Positions 21,830 to 34,911 are shown, counted from the stretch's first letter. The stretch: DNA of 64,000 nucleotides from Rutidosis leptorrhynchoides (GCF_046630445.1 NC_092340.1:24254001-24318000); one strand, 5' to 3'. The notes: a model not told the origin generated them from the sequence alone. Translations and numbers: made by a program.

Positions 21830-22513
21830 ATGGATAGACAACCCAATATTTTAAGAGACCTACCCGGAGACATGATTGATGAAATCTTGTCTAGAGTCGG
21901 TTAGAATTCCTCGGCACAACTATTTAAGGCGAGATCAGTTTGTAAGACATTCGAAGAACGTTCCAAGAATGCCTTGGTTTATAATAGGCTTTCGTTCGAA
22001 AAATGGGGGATATCACATTGGGAAATCCATAAGTTACGATGTGTTTACTTTGACGCATATATTGCGGGGAACCCAAATGCTATTTTACGCAACGGGTTAA
22101 GAAATTATTTTGACTCAATATATCCGAATATAGGACTTTGTGATTTAGAAAAAGCGGCTAACATGCAACATAAAGAAGCATGTTATGCTTACGGGTTAGT
22201 AATGTTCGCTTCTCACCAAAGTGAGAACCAGAACATCGGGCTATAACTATTAAACAAAACGTTCCCACAAGTGACGGACTTAGTAGTTGGGGTGAGAAAC
22301 AAGGTTTTTAGATTGTTACGGGACTGTTGGACATTACGTAACCCTCGTCCCTTTGACGACGTTACAACACGCTGTCTTATCAACGGCCATAACGGTTATG
22401 TTCTACAAAACCAAGGATGGGAAGTAGTCCTAGTAAAACCAGAATGCATGACTTGTTTCTGGACGTATGAATTACGTGTCTTTATTGCCTTTGTTGAACG
22501 ACTTGTGTACTAG
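21830..22513 (+). pseudogene. F-box gene of B1, two nonsense codons
   Basis: Same frame and length as the B2 gene (228 codons including the stop), with TAG at 21902-21904 replacing a Gln codon inside the F-box and TAA at 22244-22246 replacing another Gln. Both changes are C to T. The rest is closely similar, including LEKAANMQHKEACYAYG and WTLRNPRPFDD. The splice-acceptor-like ttttacag precedes the ATG. Without readthrough only a 24-residue N-terminal piece would be made. Confidence 0.88.
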
Positions 22514-22705
22514 CTAGAATTATCTTCACAACTATCTTGTATCAAAGTTATTGTGTGCTATATTTCATGTTATATGTAAAATAAGCGGTATTGTAAGTTT
22601 GTAAAATATTGTGAAAAAGTTTGAACGCGAAATATTATTATAATCAGTTTTTCATATAGAATTGTAGTAGTTGAATTGTATATTAGCTACTAAGTATGAA
22701 CTTAA

Positions 22706-22722
22706 CGGGTAGGTACTACCCA
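22706..22722 (+). other. Internal hairpin of B1 between F-box and gag
   Basis: Counterpart of 12922-12938. CGGGTAG-gta-CTACCCa keeps six of the seven stem pairs; the outermost G is A here. Confidence 0.5.
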
Positions 22723-22853
22723 AATTTAAACTTATAAAATGCTAATATAAAGAAAAAGCTTTTATAAATGAGTTCATATTATGCTACGAGATACTATTGA
22801 CTACTCTTAATATTCTGTATGATTAACTTGTTTCATTTGACTATTTGAAGGAA

Positions 22854-25800
22854 ATGGCACCGACTACTCGACAAACCATGAATATGAGCAATGAGGAATT
22901 TCGTACCTTTCTTGCTGCAAACATAACCGCAGTACAGGCTGCGCTACATACCAACAATAACCTTGGATCTAGCAGTACAGGAAATCATGTAAGATGCAAC
23001 TACAAAGAATTCACTACCTGCAAACCTTTGGAATTTGATGGAACCGAAGGACCGATCGGATTGAAACGGTGGACCGAGAAGGTCGAATCGGTGTTTGCCA
23101 TAAGTAAGTGTACTGAACAGGCCAATGTGAAGCAAGTCAAAATAAAGTGGGAGGAAAACGGTGATAAGAATCACCAATACAACAACAACAGCAATTACAA
23201 CAATAATCGCAACAACTATCCCAACAATCGCAACATCAATCGCAACTACAACAAACGGCCCAACAACAACAACAACAACAACAACAGCAACTACAACAAT
23301 CATCCCAACAACAATAACAACTGCAACAACAACAATAATCAGAAGCAGCTATGCCAAAGGTGTGAAAAGTATCACTCGGGGTTCTGCACCAAATTTTGCA
23401 ACAAGTGTAAAAGAAATGGTCATAGCGCGGCGAAGTGTGAGGTCTACGGACCAGGGGTTAACAGAACAAAAGGAACAAATGGTGTCAGAACGAGTAATGG
23501 TGGAGCAAGTAGTGTCGGAGCAAGTTATGCCAATGTAGTTTGTTATAAATGTGGAAAACTGGGCCACATTATTAGAAATTGCCCGACCAGGAGAACACGA
23601 ATGGACAAGGCCGCGGAAGAGTTTTCAATATTAATGCGGTAAAAGCACAGGAAGACCTAGAGCTTGTTACGGGTACGTTTCTTATTGACGATAAATCTGC
23701 TTATGTTTTATTTGATTCGGGTGCGGATAGAAGCTATATGAGTAGAGAATTTTGTGCTAAATTAAGTTGCCCATTGGCGCCTTTGGATAGTAAATTTTTA
23801 CTCAAATTAGCAAATGGTAAATTAATTTCAGCAGATAATATATGTCGGAATCGAGAAATTAAACTGGTTAGCGAAACATTTAAGATTGCCTTGATATCAG
23901 TAGAGTTAGGGAGTTTTGATGTGATAATCGGTATGGACTGGTTGAGAGAAGTGAAAGCAGAGATCGTTTGTTACAAAAATGCAATTCGCATTATACGAGA
24001 AAAAGGAAAACCCTTAATGGTGTACGGAGAAAAGAGCAACGCGAAGTTAAATCTTATTAGTAACTTGAAGGCACAAAAACTAATAAGAAAAGGTTGCTAT
24101 GCTGTACTAGCTCACGTCGAGAAAGTGAATTCCGAAGAAAAGAACATCAATGATATTCCCGTCGCAAAAGAATTTCTCGATGTATTTCCGAAAGAATTAC
24201 CGGGACTACCTCCACACCGATCCGTTGAATTTCAAATAGACCTTGTACCGGGAGCTGCACCAATAGCTCGTGCTCCATACAGACTTGTACCTAGCGAAAT
24301 GAAGGAACTTCAGAGCCAATTACAAGAACTTTTAGAGCGTGGTTTCATTCAACCAAGCACATCACCGTGGGGAGCTCCTATTTTGTTTGTCAAGAAGAAA
24401 GATGGTACATGCAGGTTGTGTATCGACTACCGAGAGTTGAACAAACTTACCATCAAGAACCGCTACCCACTACCGAGAATCGAAGACTTATTTGATCAAC
24501 TACAAGGCTTGTCTGTTTATTCGAAGATCGATTTACGTTCTGGATATCATCAAATGCGGGTGAAGGAGGATGATATTCCAAAGACTGCTTTTAGGACGCG
24601 TTACGATCATTACGAGTTTATGGTTATGCCGTTTAGATTGACTAACGCACCAGCTGTGTTCATGGACCTCATGAACCAAATGTGTGGGCCATATCTTGAC
24701 AAGTTTGTCATTGTTTTCATCGATGACATACTTATTTACTCGAAGAATGATCAAGAGCACGAAGAACATTTGAGAAAAGTGATAGAGTTGCTGAGAAAAG
24801 AAAAACTGTACGCTAAGTTTTGAAAGTGTGCATTTTAGTTGGAAGAAGTTCAATTCCTCGGTCACATAGTGAACAAAGAAGGTATTCAGGTGGATCCAGC
24901 AAAGATCGAAACCGTTGAAAAGTGGGAAACCCCGAAAACTCTGAAACACATACGCCAGTTTTTAGGACTAGTGGGTTACTACAGAATGTTCATCCAAGAC
25001 TTTTCCAGAATAGCAAAACCCTTGACTGCATTAACGCATAAAGGGAAGAAATTTGAATTGAAAGATGAACAAGAGAAAGCGTTTCAATTGTTAAAGAAAA
25101 AGTTAACTACGGCACCTATATTGTCATTACCTGAAGGGAATGATGATTTTGTGATATATTGTGACGCCTCAAAGCAAGGTCTCGGTTGTGTATTAATGCA
25201 ACGAATGAAAGTAATTGCTTATGCATCTAGACAATTGAAGATTCACGAACAAAATTATACGACGCATGATTTGGAATTAGGCGCGGTTGTTTTTGCATTA
25301 AAGACTTGGAGGCACTACTTATATGGGGTCAAAATTATTATATATACCGACCACAAAAGTCTTCAACACATATTTAATCAGAAACAACTGAATATGAGGC
25401 AGCGTAGGTGGATTGAATTATTGAATGATTACGACTTTGAGATTCGTTACCACCCGGGGAAGGCAAATGTGGTAGCCGACGCCTTGAGCAGGAAGGACAG
25501 AGAACCCATTCGAGTAAAATCTATGAATATTATGATTCACAATAACCTTACTACTCTAATAAAGGAGGCACAACAAGGAGTTTTAAAAGAGGGAAATTTA
25601 AAGGATGAAATACCCAAAGGATCGGAGAAGCATCTTAATATTCGGGAAGACGGAACCCAGTATAGGGCTGAAAGGATTTGGGTACCAAAATTTGGAGATA
25701 TGAGAGAAATGGTACTTAGAGAAGCTCATAAAACCAGATACTCAATACATCCTGGAACGGGGAAGATGTACAAGGATCTCAAGAAACATTTTTGGTGGCC

Positions 25801-27001
25801 GGGTATGAAATCCGATGTTGCTAAATACGTAGGAGAATGTTTGACGTTTTCTAAGGTCAAAGCTGAGCATCAGAAACCATCAGGTCTACTTCAACAACCA
25901 GAAATCCCGGAATGGAAATGGGAAAACATTACCATGGATTTCATCACTAAATTGCCAAGGACTGCAAGTGGTTTTGATACTATTTGGGTAATAGTTGATC
26001 GTCTCACCAAATCAGCACACTTCCTGCCAATAAGAGAAGATGACAAGATGGAGAAGTTAGCACGACTGTATTTGAAGGAAATCGTCTCCAGAAATGGAAT
26101 ACCAATCTCTATTATCTCTGATAGGGATGGCAGATTTATTTCAAGATTCTGGCAGACATTACAGCAAGCATTAGGAACTCGTCTAGACATGAGTACTGCC
26201 TATCATCCACAAACTGAGGGGCAGAGCGAAAGGACGATACAAACGCTTGAAGACATGCTACGAGCATGTGTTATTGATTTTGGAAATAGTTGGGATCGAC
26301 ATCTACCGTTAGCAGAATTTTCCTACAACAACAGCTACCATTCAAGCATTGAGATGGCGCCATTTGAAGAACTTTATGGTAGAAAGTGTAGGTCTCCAAT
26401 TTGTTGGAGTGAAGTGGGGGATAGACAGATTACGGGTCCGGAGATAATACAAGAAACTACTGAGAAGATCATCCAAATTCAACAACGGTTGAAAACCGCC
26501 CAAAGTCGACAAAAGAGCTACGCTGACATTAAAAGAAAAGATATAGAATTTGAAATTGGAGAGATGGTCATGCTTAAAGTTGCACCTTGGAAAGGCGTTG
26601 TTCGATTTGGCAAACGAGGGAAATTAAATCCAAGTTATATTGGACCATTCAAGATTATTGATCGTGTCGGACCAGTATCTTACCGACTTGAGTTACCTCA
26701 ACAACTTGCGAATGTACATAACACTTTCCACTTCTCGAATTTGAAGAAATGTTTTGCTAAAGAAGATCTCACTATTCCATTGGACGAAATCCAAATCAAT
26801 GAAAAACTTCAATTCATTGAAGAACCCGTCGAAATAATGGATCGTGAGGTTAAGAGACTTAAACAAAACAAGATACCGATAGTTAAGGTTCGATGAAATG
26901 CTCGTAGAGGACCCGAGTTCACCTGGGAGCGTGAAGATCAGATAAAGAAGAAATACCCGCATTTATTTCCAGAAGATACGTCAACACCTCCAACTACTTA
27001 A
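22854..27001 (+). pseudogene. gag-pol: B1 Gag-Pol polyprotein, deleted, frameshifted and with nonsense codons
   Basis: It begins MAPTTRQ at 22854. A 1-base loss upstream puts the earlier ATG out of frame, which supports this start. A 426-bp in-frame deletion after residue about 87 removes most of the Gag core; its ends match a short direct repeat (ctgaagagg in B3). The Asn-rich linker and both zinc knuckles follow. A 1-base deletion near 23583 shifts the frame, and protease DSGA, RT, RNase H, integrase and chromodomain continue in the new frame. Stops: TGA 24821-24823, TAG 24836-24838 and TGA 26894-26896; the natural stop is TAA 26999-27001. FIDD and the integrase triad are still readable. 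One zinc-finger Cys of integrase reads Phe (ECLTF for ECLTC). This copy is non-functional. Confidence 0.93.
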
Positions 27002-27036
27002 AATTTCGGGACGAAATTTATTTAACGGGTAGGTAC
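27001..27036 (+). other. 3' hairpin and plus-strand primer region of B1
   Basis: aaatttcgggacgaaattt at 27001-27019, then atttaacgggtaggtac up to the LTR; identical in layout to 17645-17680. Confidence 0.75.
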
Positions 27037-30000
27037 TGTAGTGATCCGAACTTTTCCATGTTTATATATATATTAAATGAAATTGTTATTTACATGATTA
27101 AGTGTTTCCAACATGTTAAGCAATCAAACTTGTTAAGACTTGATTAATTGAAATAGGTTTCATATAGACAATTGACCACCCAAGTTGACTGGTGATTCAC
27201 GAACGTTAAAACTTGTAAAAAATATATGATGACATATATATGGTTATATATATATATAGTTAACATGATATTATGATATGTAATCATATCATTAAGTATA
27301 TTAACAATGAACTACATATGTAAAAACAACACTACTAACTTAATGATTTTGAAACGAGACATATATGTAACGATTATCGTTGTAACGACATTTAATGTAT
27401 ATATATCATATTAAGAGATATTAGTACATCATAATATCATGATAATATAATAATTTAAAATCTCATTTGATATTATAAACATTGGGTTAACAACATTTAA
27501 CAAGATCGTTAACCTAAAGGTTTCAAAACAACACTTACATGTAACGACTAACGATGACTTAACGACTCAGTTAAAATGTATATACATGTAGTGTTTTAAT
27601 ATGTATTCATACACTTTTGAAAGGCTTCAAGACACTTATCAAAATACTTCTACTTAACAAAAATGCTTACAATTACATCCTCGTTCAGTTTCATCAACAA
27701 TTCTACTCGTATGCACCCGTATTCGTACTCGTACAATACACAGCTTTTAGATATATGCACTATTGGTATATACACTCTAATGATCAGGTATTAGCAGCCC
27801 ATATGAGTTACCTAACACATGTGGGAACCATCATTTGGCAACTAGCATGAAATATCTCATAAAATTACAAAAATATGAGTAATCATTCATGACTTATTTA
27901 CATGAAAACAAAAATTACATATCCTTTATATCTAATCCATACACCAACGACCAAAAACACCTACAAACACTTTAATTCTTCAATTTTCTTCATCTAATTT
28001 ATCTCTCTCAAGTTCTATCTTCAAGTTCTAAGTGTTCTTCATAAATTCTACAAGTTCTAGTTTCATAAAATTAAGAATACTTCCAAGTTTGCTAGCTTAC
28101 TTCCAATCTTGTAGAGTGATCATCCAACCTCAAAAAATCTTTCTTATTTACAGTAAGATATCTTTCTAATATAAGGTAATACTCATATTCAAACTTTGAT
28201 TCAATTTCTATAACTATAACAATCTTATTTCGAGTGGAAATCTTACTTGAACTTGTTTTCGTGTCATGATTCTACTTCAAGAACTTTCAAGCCATCCAAG
28301 GATCCTTTGGAGCTAGATCCATTTTTCTCATTTCCAGTAGCTTTATCCAGAAAACTTGAGGTAGTAATGATGTCCATAACATCATTCGATTCCTACATAT
28401 AAAGCTATCTTATTCGAAGGTTTAAACTTGTAATCACTAGAACATAGTTTAGTTAATTCTAAACTTGTTCGCAAACAAAAGTTAATCCTTCTAACTTGAC
28501 TTTTAAAATCAACTAAACACATGTTATTTATCTATATGATATGCTAACTTAATGATTTAAAACCTGAAAACACAAAGAACACCGTAAAACCGGACATACG
28601 CCGTCGTAGTAACACCGCGGGCTGTTTTGGGTTAGTTAATTAAAAACTATGATAAACTTTGATTTAAAAGTTATTCTTCTGGGAAAATGATTTTTCTTAT
28701 GAACATGAAACTATATCCAAAAATCATGGTTAAACTCAAAGTGAAAGTATGTTTTCCAAAATGGTCATCAAGATGTCGTTTTTTCGACGGAAATGACTAC
28801 CTCTTTAGTAATTGACATGCAACTTAAATTTCCGACTATAAACCTATACATTTTCTGTCTAGATTCATAAAATAGAGTTCAATATGAAACCATAGCAATT
28901 TGATTCACTCAAAACGGATTTAAAACGAAGAAGTTATGGGTAAAACAAGATTAGATAATTTTTCTTGTTGTAGCAACGTGAAAATTGGTAACAAATTTAT
29001 ATTAATCATATCCTAGCTAACTTATATTGTATTATACATGTATTATACATGTATTCTAATATATTATGTAATCTTGGGATACCATAGACACGTATGCAAA
29101 TGTTTTGACATATCATATCGACCCATGTGTATTTATTATTTGGAACAACCATAGACACTCTATATGCAGTAATGTGGGAGTTAGATATACAGGGTTGAGG
29201 TTGATTCCAAAAATATATATACTTTGAGTTGTGATCTAGCCTGAGACGTGTATACACTGGGCCGTGGATTGATTCAAGATAATATATATCAATTTTTTTC
29301 TGTACATCTAACGTTGGACAACTAGTTGTAGGTTACTAACGAGGACAGCTGACTTAATAAACTTAAAACATCAAAATGTATTAAAAGTGTTGTAAATATA
29401 TTTTAAACATACTTTGATATATATGTACATATTTGTTATAGGTTCGTGAATCGCCAACCAGTGCCCAAGTCTTACTTCCCGAGGAAGTAAAAATCTGTGA
29501 AAGTGAGTTATAGTCCCACTTTTAAAATCTAATATTTTTGGGATGAGAATACATGCAGGTTTTATAAATGATTTACAAAATAGACACAAGTACGTGGAAC
29601 TACATTCTATGGTTGAATTATCGAAATCGAATATGCCCCTTTTTATTAAATCTGGTAATCTAAGAATTAGGGAACAGACACCCTAATTGACGCGAATCCT
29701 AAAGATAGATCTATTGGGCCTAACAAACCCCATCCAAAGTACCGGATGCTTTAGTACTTCAAAATTTATATCATATCCGAAGGGTGTCCCGGAATGATGG
29801 GGATATTCTTATATATGCATCTTGTTAATGTCGGTTACCAGGTGTTCACCATATGAATGAATTTTATCTCTATGTATGGGATGTATATTGAAATATGAAA
29901 TCTTGTGGTCTATTATTATGATTTGATAATATATAGGTTAAACCTATAACTCACCAACATTTTTGTTGACGTTTTAAGCATGTTTATTCTCAGGTGATTA

Positions 30001-30337
30001 TTAAGAGCTTCCGCTGTTGCATACTAAAATAAGAACAAGATTTGGAGTCCATGCTTGTATGATATTATGTAAAAACTGCATTCAAGAAACTTATTTTTGA
30101 TGTAATATATTCTTATTGTAAACCATTATGTAATGGTCGTGTGTAAACGGTATATTTTAGATTATCATTATTTGATAATCTACGTAATGCTTTTTAAACC
30201 TTTATAGATAAAATAAAGGTTATGGTTGTTTTAAAAATGAATGCAGTCTTTGAAAAACGTCTCATATAGAGGTCAAAACCTCGCGACGAAATCAATTAAT
30301 ATGGAACGTTTATAATCAATATGAACGGGACATTTCA
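27037..30337 (+). repeat. B1 3' LTR
   Basis: A 3.30-kb LTR starting tgtagtgatccg and ending gggacatttca, paired with 4506-7794 and followed by GGCAT. It carries a small duplication (attatacatgt twice near 29033-29053) that the 5' LTR lacks. Confidence 0.95.
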
Positions 30338-30342
30338 GGCAT

Positions 30343-31975
30343 CTCCTTTCACAAGGTCAGAGTGTTTTCTACTGATGCTCAGCCATACCCAAAGACTTGG
30401 GAGTCGCCTCAAGACATATCGTATTACTACTTGCTACACATACAACTCGACACGAGACCCATATTGAATTTATAGAAAGGAACCTAACGACATTACCTGA
30501 ACCCGAACATTTTGAAGAAAATTTCGGGACATTTAGGCATTGATGCATGACCTACGGAACCTACGCACCCACCCCGAGAAACCGTGAGATTAATTATGTA
30601 GATTTTGTTTTGAGATAGCATAGATAAAGCACCGTTAGATGAAATTGAGTAGAACTTGAAGTGATCACGTTACATTGACCATATGGAGTGATATTGGAAT
30701 GAACGTACGATTTAGTACAATATAATGACACCAGGCCAGCATGATTATATGTAAATCATGCAGAAGTTCCAATGTTCTACATAAGGTATATGAAGTGATT
30801 CAAAGAAAATTTTGGTAGGAACCACTTGAGTATACGCATTATGGTCTGTTAGAGGTAGGAAAAGAATAACCACTTAGCCCAGATACTGTACAAGAAGGGC
30901 CTTGATTGCAGAATTGATAATCCTAAAATTTGTTATAGATATAGACACCCTGGACACTTAAGGAAAAAGTTCTCAAATAGGAAAAACTTTGGACTTACTT
31001 GCGGTAGGGAAATCGTCATCTCAGCTATGGAGACTCGCATGGGTCCTGATTTTAGTTAGGGTACGTTTCGTCACAACATTTTATTGTCTCGGAGTTGTTT
31101 AATACTAGAGCGATAGAAACCTTATATCTAAGAACCTCAGTGTTATGACTAATAAGCCATTAACAACCATGACAGTTAAGTATTCTATAGGACAAGCTAA
31201 TGGTAAGCTGGCGGAGATAGAGGAATAATTTAAGGTAGTACCTTAAAATTAACAGAAGGGTCATTCGGAGATGACCTCATGTCAACAAAACTTGGAAGTT
31301 TTAAAGTAGTAGTTGGAAAAGATTAGTTACCTACGCACAAGCAGATGTTATTTGAGAAGATTGATAGAATTTTTCACGGTAGTATAATAAGATTTAGTTG
31401 GAATGAACCTTAAGATTAACCTAAACACCCATCAATTTGGGAAGCTTGATGTAATGGTTGGAATGGACTTTAGGATAAACCTAATACTCATCAAGTTAGG
31501 AAGCTTTGATGTAATAGTTGGAATGGACTGGCTTTCAAGGGTGAAAGCGAAAGTTATTATTAGTGAGAAGATTATTCGTATACCTCGCGTGAATGGTGAG
31601 CCATTAATAGTTTACGGGGAGAGAAGTAGCCCGAAGCTGAAACTTATTAGTTGCATGAAGGCACAAGAGGTCATGAGAAAAGGACATTGCTACTTATGTT
31701 GGGAAGTGTCTGACTTGTTCCAAGGTCAAAGTTGAACACCAAAAGCCATCTAGGTTACTTCAACAACCCGAAATCTCACAATGGAAATGGGAAGGAATAA
31801 CAATGGATTTCATCACGAAACTACCGAAAATGGTAGGCGGTTATGACACTATCTGGGTTATTGTTAACCGCCTCACCAAATCTGCTCACCTTCTAGCCAT
31901 GAAAGGAACCGATACAATGGACAAACTTGCACAATGATACATAAAGGAAATTGTATCCCGTCACTTCAGCGATTC
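30343..31975 (+). pseudogene. A1 gag-protease-integrase remnant with RT and RNase H deleted
   Basis: Decayed Ty3 polyprotein. Near 30940 a zinc-knuckle remnant reads CYRYRHPGHLRKKF (two Cys lost). The protease active site at about 31100 reads NTRA where DSGA is expected. A protease C-terminal part is clear at 31440-31690 (FDVIVGMDWL, VKAKVIISEKIIRI, LIVYGERSSPKLKLI). At about 31697 the frame jumps directly to the integrase zinc-finger end and core ([39 protein letters not shown]). By comparison with B2, about 1.7 kb with RT and RNase H is missing. A stop interrupts the core near 31936, and similarity ends at about 31970 (KEIVSRH), before the second catalytic Asp. Non-functional. Confidence 0.8.
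31401..31520 (+). repeat. 60-bp tandem duplication in A1 protease remnant
   Basis: Two diverged 60-bp units (31401-31460 and 31461-31520) each encode a version of INLxxxxxGxxDVxVGMD. The parent has one such segment. The copies differ at several bases, so the duplication is old. Confidence 0.75.
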
Positions 31976-31984
31976 AAATTCTAT

Positions 31985-32660
31985 GTTAAAAACTACCCGA
32001 GAATCTTATTTGATACTCATTCTTACGCAACTCTAAATCCTAACTTATTCCGAGAGATTTCTTATTTGATGATAATCACACCATCATCCTTCTTACTTCG
32101 ATATTAGTCATACCAGTTCAAAATTTTTCCAAAATTAATGAGTGGTTAATTCTCATCCTCATACTCTCTCATTCATATCTTACTTATAAGCAACAGCTTC
32201 ACACTTAAGCATTTTTGGTCAAAGGACTTATGCCCTACTAATAGTCATCAACCACATTTAAATTCAATAGTTTTCATTACCTCGTGACATTGTTGCTCAA
32301 ATATCACCCGAAATTTTCAAAAATCTTTTACTCGATCCTCATCAATCTTTTTCCAACTTGTAACCTCCAAAATATGAAAATTTTGTTTGCCAAAATTTTA
32401 CACACACTATTTTACTGTGCTATCCTCTCAAAGTTTTATAAAAATTTATTTTATTGCCATTCGTACAAATTTTAGAAACCGTATATGTTATGTATAATAA
32501 AGTAAATAATTACTTACTTTTGACTAGTACGTATGAAATTTTACTTTCACTTTTACAAATCAATTCTTTTATTCAAAAGATATTTTACTTAGAATAGTAC
32601 ATGTTGTACATAACTCCAGTCTACTTAGAACTTCGTTTCTTTTCTTACATTTTCACCTTA
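31985..32660 (+). repeat. Diverged direct repeat in A1, left copy
   Basis: Noncoding, pyrimidine-rich sequence that can be aligned by eye with 35850-36510: shared words include ttcttac..aactctaa, attagtcata, attttcattacct, caacttgtaacctc and gtacatgttgtacata, in order. It lies before the family-D solo LTR. No gene is seen in it. Confidence 0.65.
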
Positions 32661-33465
32661 AACGATTTCTATGTAATTTTTGTTGCTTGTTATATAAAAT
32701 TTTTCGTGTTACTCGTATCCAAGTCATCATGAAGACTTTACAACCATCAAAACCGAGAGATTCATGTGTGTGTGTGTGTGATAAAGGCACTTACTGTGTG
32801 ATGACCCGGAAATTTCTGACCAAATTTAAACTTAATATATTAATTGTGCATTTCGCGAACAATTATATGTAAATAGGTACATATACTATAACTTGAAAAC
32901 ATAACAAAATGTTAAGTAAATGATACTGTGCATTAAACTTATTGGTTTGATTATCTGATTGATATATTCAACTACGGAATTAAAAGATTATGCCAAATGA
33001 TTGATTTAAAAGATATTTAATGAGTCCCTTAAAGATTATGATATTATTACGGGTCTCTGTTGTGAGGTCCACGTTGATTTGGGAAAACATTCATTTTTAA
33101 CGGTATTCGAAATAAATGGTAAAGTGTTTGTTTAAATAACGTAATTTGGACACATACAATAATAAGGAACATTAACTGTTGGAATTAGATATATGAATAA
33201 CTTGCGATATGTATTTTAAAACGTGTTTATTAATATTGAAAATATATATTTAACAATAAGATAAAATATAATATTAACTTGGTCATAAAAACGAATTGTT
33301 ATTAAATATATATTAACAAATAGCGAGACGATGATTTATAGAAGTAAATGACCAAAATACTCGAAAGTTTAAGATGTACTTTGAGTGGTATAGTTTAGGG
33401 ATAATTTAAGGCTATATTTTGACAAAGGTACGTGACACGAAACGTAAAATGCAAGTTTTCTCAGC

Positions 33466-33590
33466 GTACGAAAGAACATTTGAAAAACCGGAACCGGGAT
33501 ATAAGTCGAGTGATGATGTACGACTTATCAGAACAAAAATTACAAGTCAACTATGCATGTGAATTTAATATAATATATAATTAATTATAT
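33466..33590 (+). promoter_or_regulatory. Upstream block shared by LTR D and LTR C
   Basis: It contains ccggaaccggga and caagtcaactatgca, then an aatataatat/taattaatt run. The same words in the same order and spacing lie at 58601-58720 in the Athila-type LTR. In both, the block precedes the TATA box (by about 150 bp here). Confidence 0.6.
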
Positions 33591-33739
33591 AAATTAAATA
33601 TATTATATATATAATATAAAATTATGTCGACAAACAAGAAGTTAAAAATTTGTGAGCTGTCTCAGGGTGCCATGCGATCGCATGGCCTTGAAGTACAAAT
33701 CCCATGTGATCGCATGGGGTACTTTTTCAGAAAAGGTTC

Positions 33740-33746
33740 TATAAAA
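33740..33746 (+). promoter_or_regulatory. TATA box of LTR D
   Basis: tataaaa in the context ggttctataaaaagctcg, downstream of the shared block. Confidence 0.6.
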
Positions 33747-33811
33747 AGCTCGAATTCTGGCTCAGTTACATATCATTCATCTATGTATCTGTATTACTAT
33801 ATTACTCCGTA

Positions 33812-33854
33812 ATTATTATTAATTATTTTATTATTTATATTATTATTAATAAAG

Positions 33855-33935
<81 letters not shown>

Positions 33936-33981
33936 ATTATTAGGATTAATATTATTATTATTAATCTTATTATTATTATTA
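33812..33981 (+). repeat. TTA microsatellite in LTR D
   Basis: About 170 bp of nearly pure (TTA/ATT)n with a few interruptions, downstream of the TATA box, so it would be in the transcribed leader. The poly-Ile reading frame on the minus strand is an artefact. Confidence 0.95.
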
Positions 33982-34911
33982 GAATATACATAAAATATTA
34001 CGACGAAGCCATGAGCGGGTCACTTTTGAAATGGGTTTTCGAGCAGGATAAAGCTAAGGAAATTATGGGTTATAGCTATGGAGGTTATGGGTAATATTCA
34101 TGGGTATTGTTTGCAAATCAAACCTAGTGTTTATCACCTCTGTTACGTCTACGTACTTTCCTACAATATTGAATCTCAATATTGATACGTAAGCACTCAT
34201 ATTTTATCTTTTATATATTAATTGTGTATCCATGTCTAGTGCTCGAGTATATATATTTATACATGCTCGTATGCTAAATTTCGTCGTTAAACAGTTATGA
34301 TGAATCACGAAGTAAATACATATATTACTGATAAAAGGTATATGATATGCATGTTTTCGGAAAGCTGGCAAAAAATCAATAACTTTTCATTTAGATATCG
34401 AATAGTTTCGATGAACGGATTAAAAGATATGATCAACTGAATTATGATTGACGTTAATTGAAATTGCTTTTGAATCTGCAATTAAGATTTAAACAAATGG
34501 TTTACGAGATTGATAAAATGAATTTTTAAATATTACTAGCCGAGTAAATGAATTCTTAAATAAGGCATGTCTCGTTTGTTGAACAATCGTCAAAATTGAC
34601 TGTTTTATCATGTTTTTTTAAAGCTTCATAAAAACTATAGTTTAATTTTACAAGAATTGGGAAACTATATGAAATGTTAAAATGGTTCGATTTCCATGAT
34701 CATTCAACTATTGTATTGAATCAGATTGACTTTTTGAAACAACTTTGGATAACTTTTGTATGTCGATCTCGAGCATTAGGATTGTGATACACTATGACCT
34801 GACCTAGCTTGATAGACATTTATTGACCAACATATGTTCTCTAGGATGAGATCTACGGTTATTTGGTAATCCGAGTTTCAGTCACATTTTGGTGAACGAC
34901 TTTATATGCTG

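Larger units (their letters stand above)
4506..30337 (+). mobile_element. Ty3-type LTR retrotransposon B1 (complete ends, split by B2)
   Basis: LTRs at 4506-7794 and 27037-30337 (start tgtagtga, end gggacatttca) are flanked by GGCAT (4501-4505 and 30338-30342). The internal region is 7795-7843 plus 20936-27036; B2 with its AGTGT duplication splits it 49 bp after the 5' LTR. The internal genes, in order, are an acidic ORF (intact), an F-box ORF (two stops), and gag-pol (426-bp deletion, one frameshift, three stops). LTR details, such as the bases after the first 35 bp, set B1 apart from B2 and B3 as a separate subfamily. Confidence 0.95.

Noticed and set aside
30515-30545. A half copy of the aaatttcggga hairpin word within A1 internal sequence as a second LTR boundary
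   Set aside because: Only one arm is present and no LTR start follows; treated as chance or a decayed fragment.
33797-33991. Poly-isoleucine minus-strand frame
   Set aside because: Pure translation of the TTA microsatellite.
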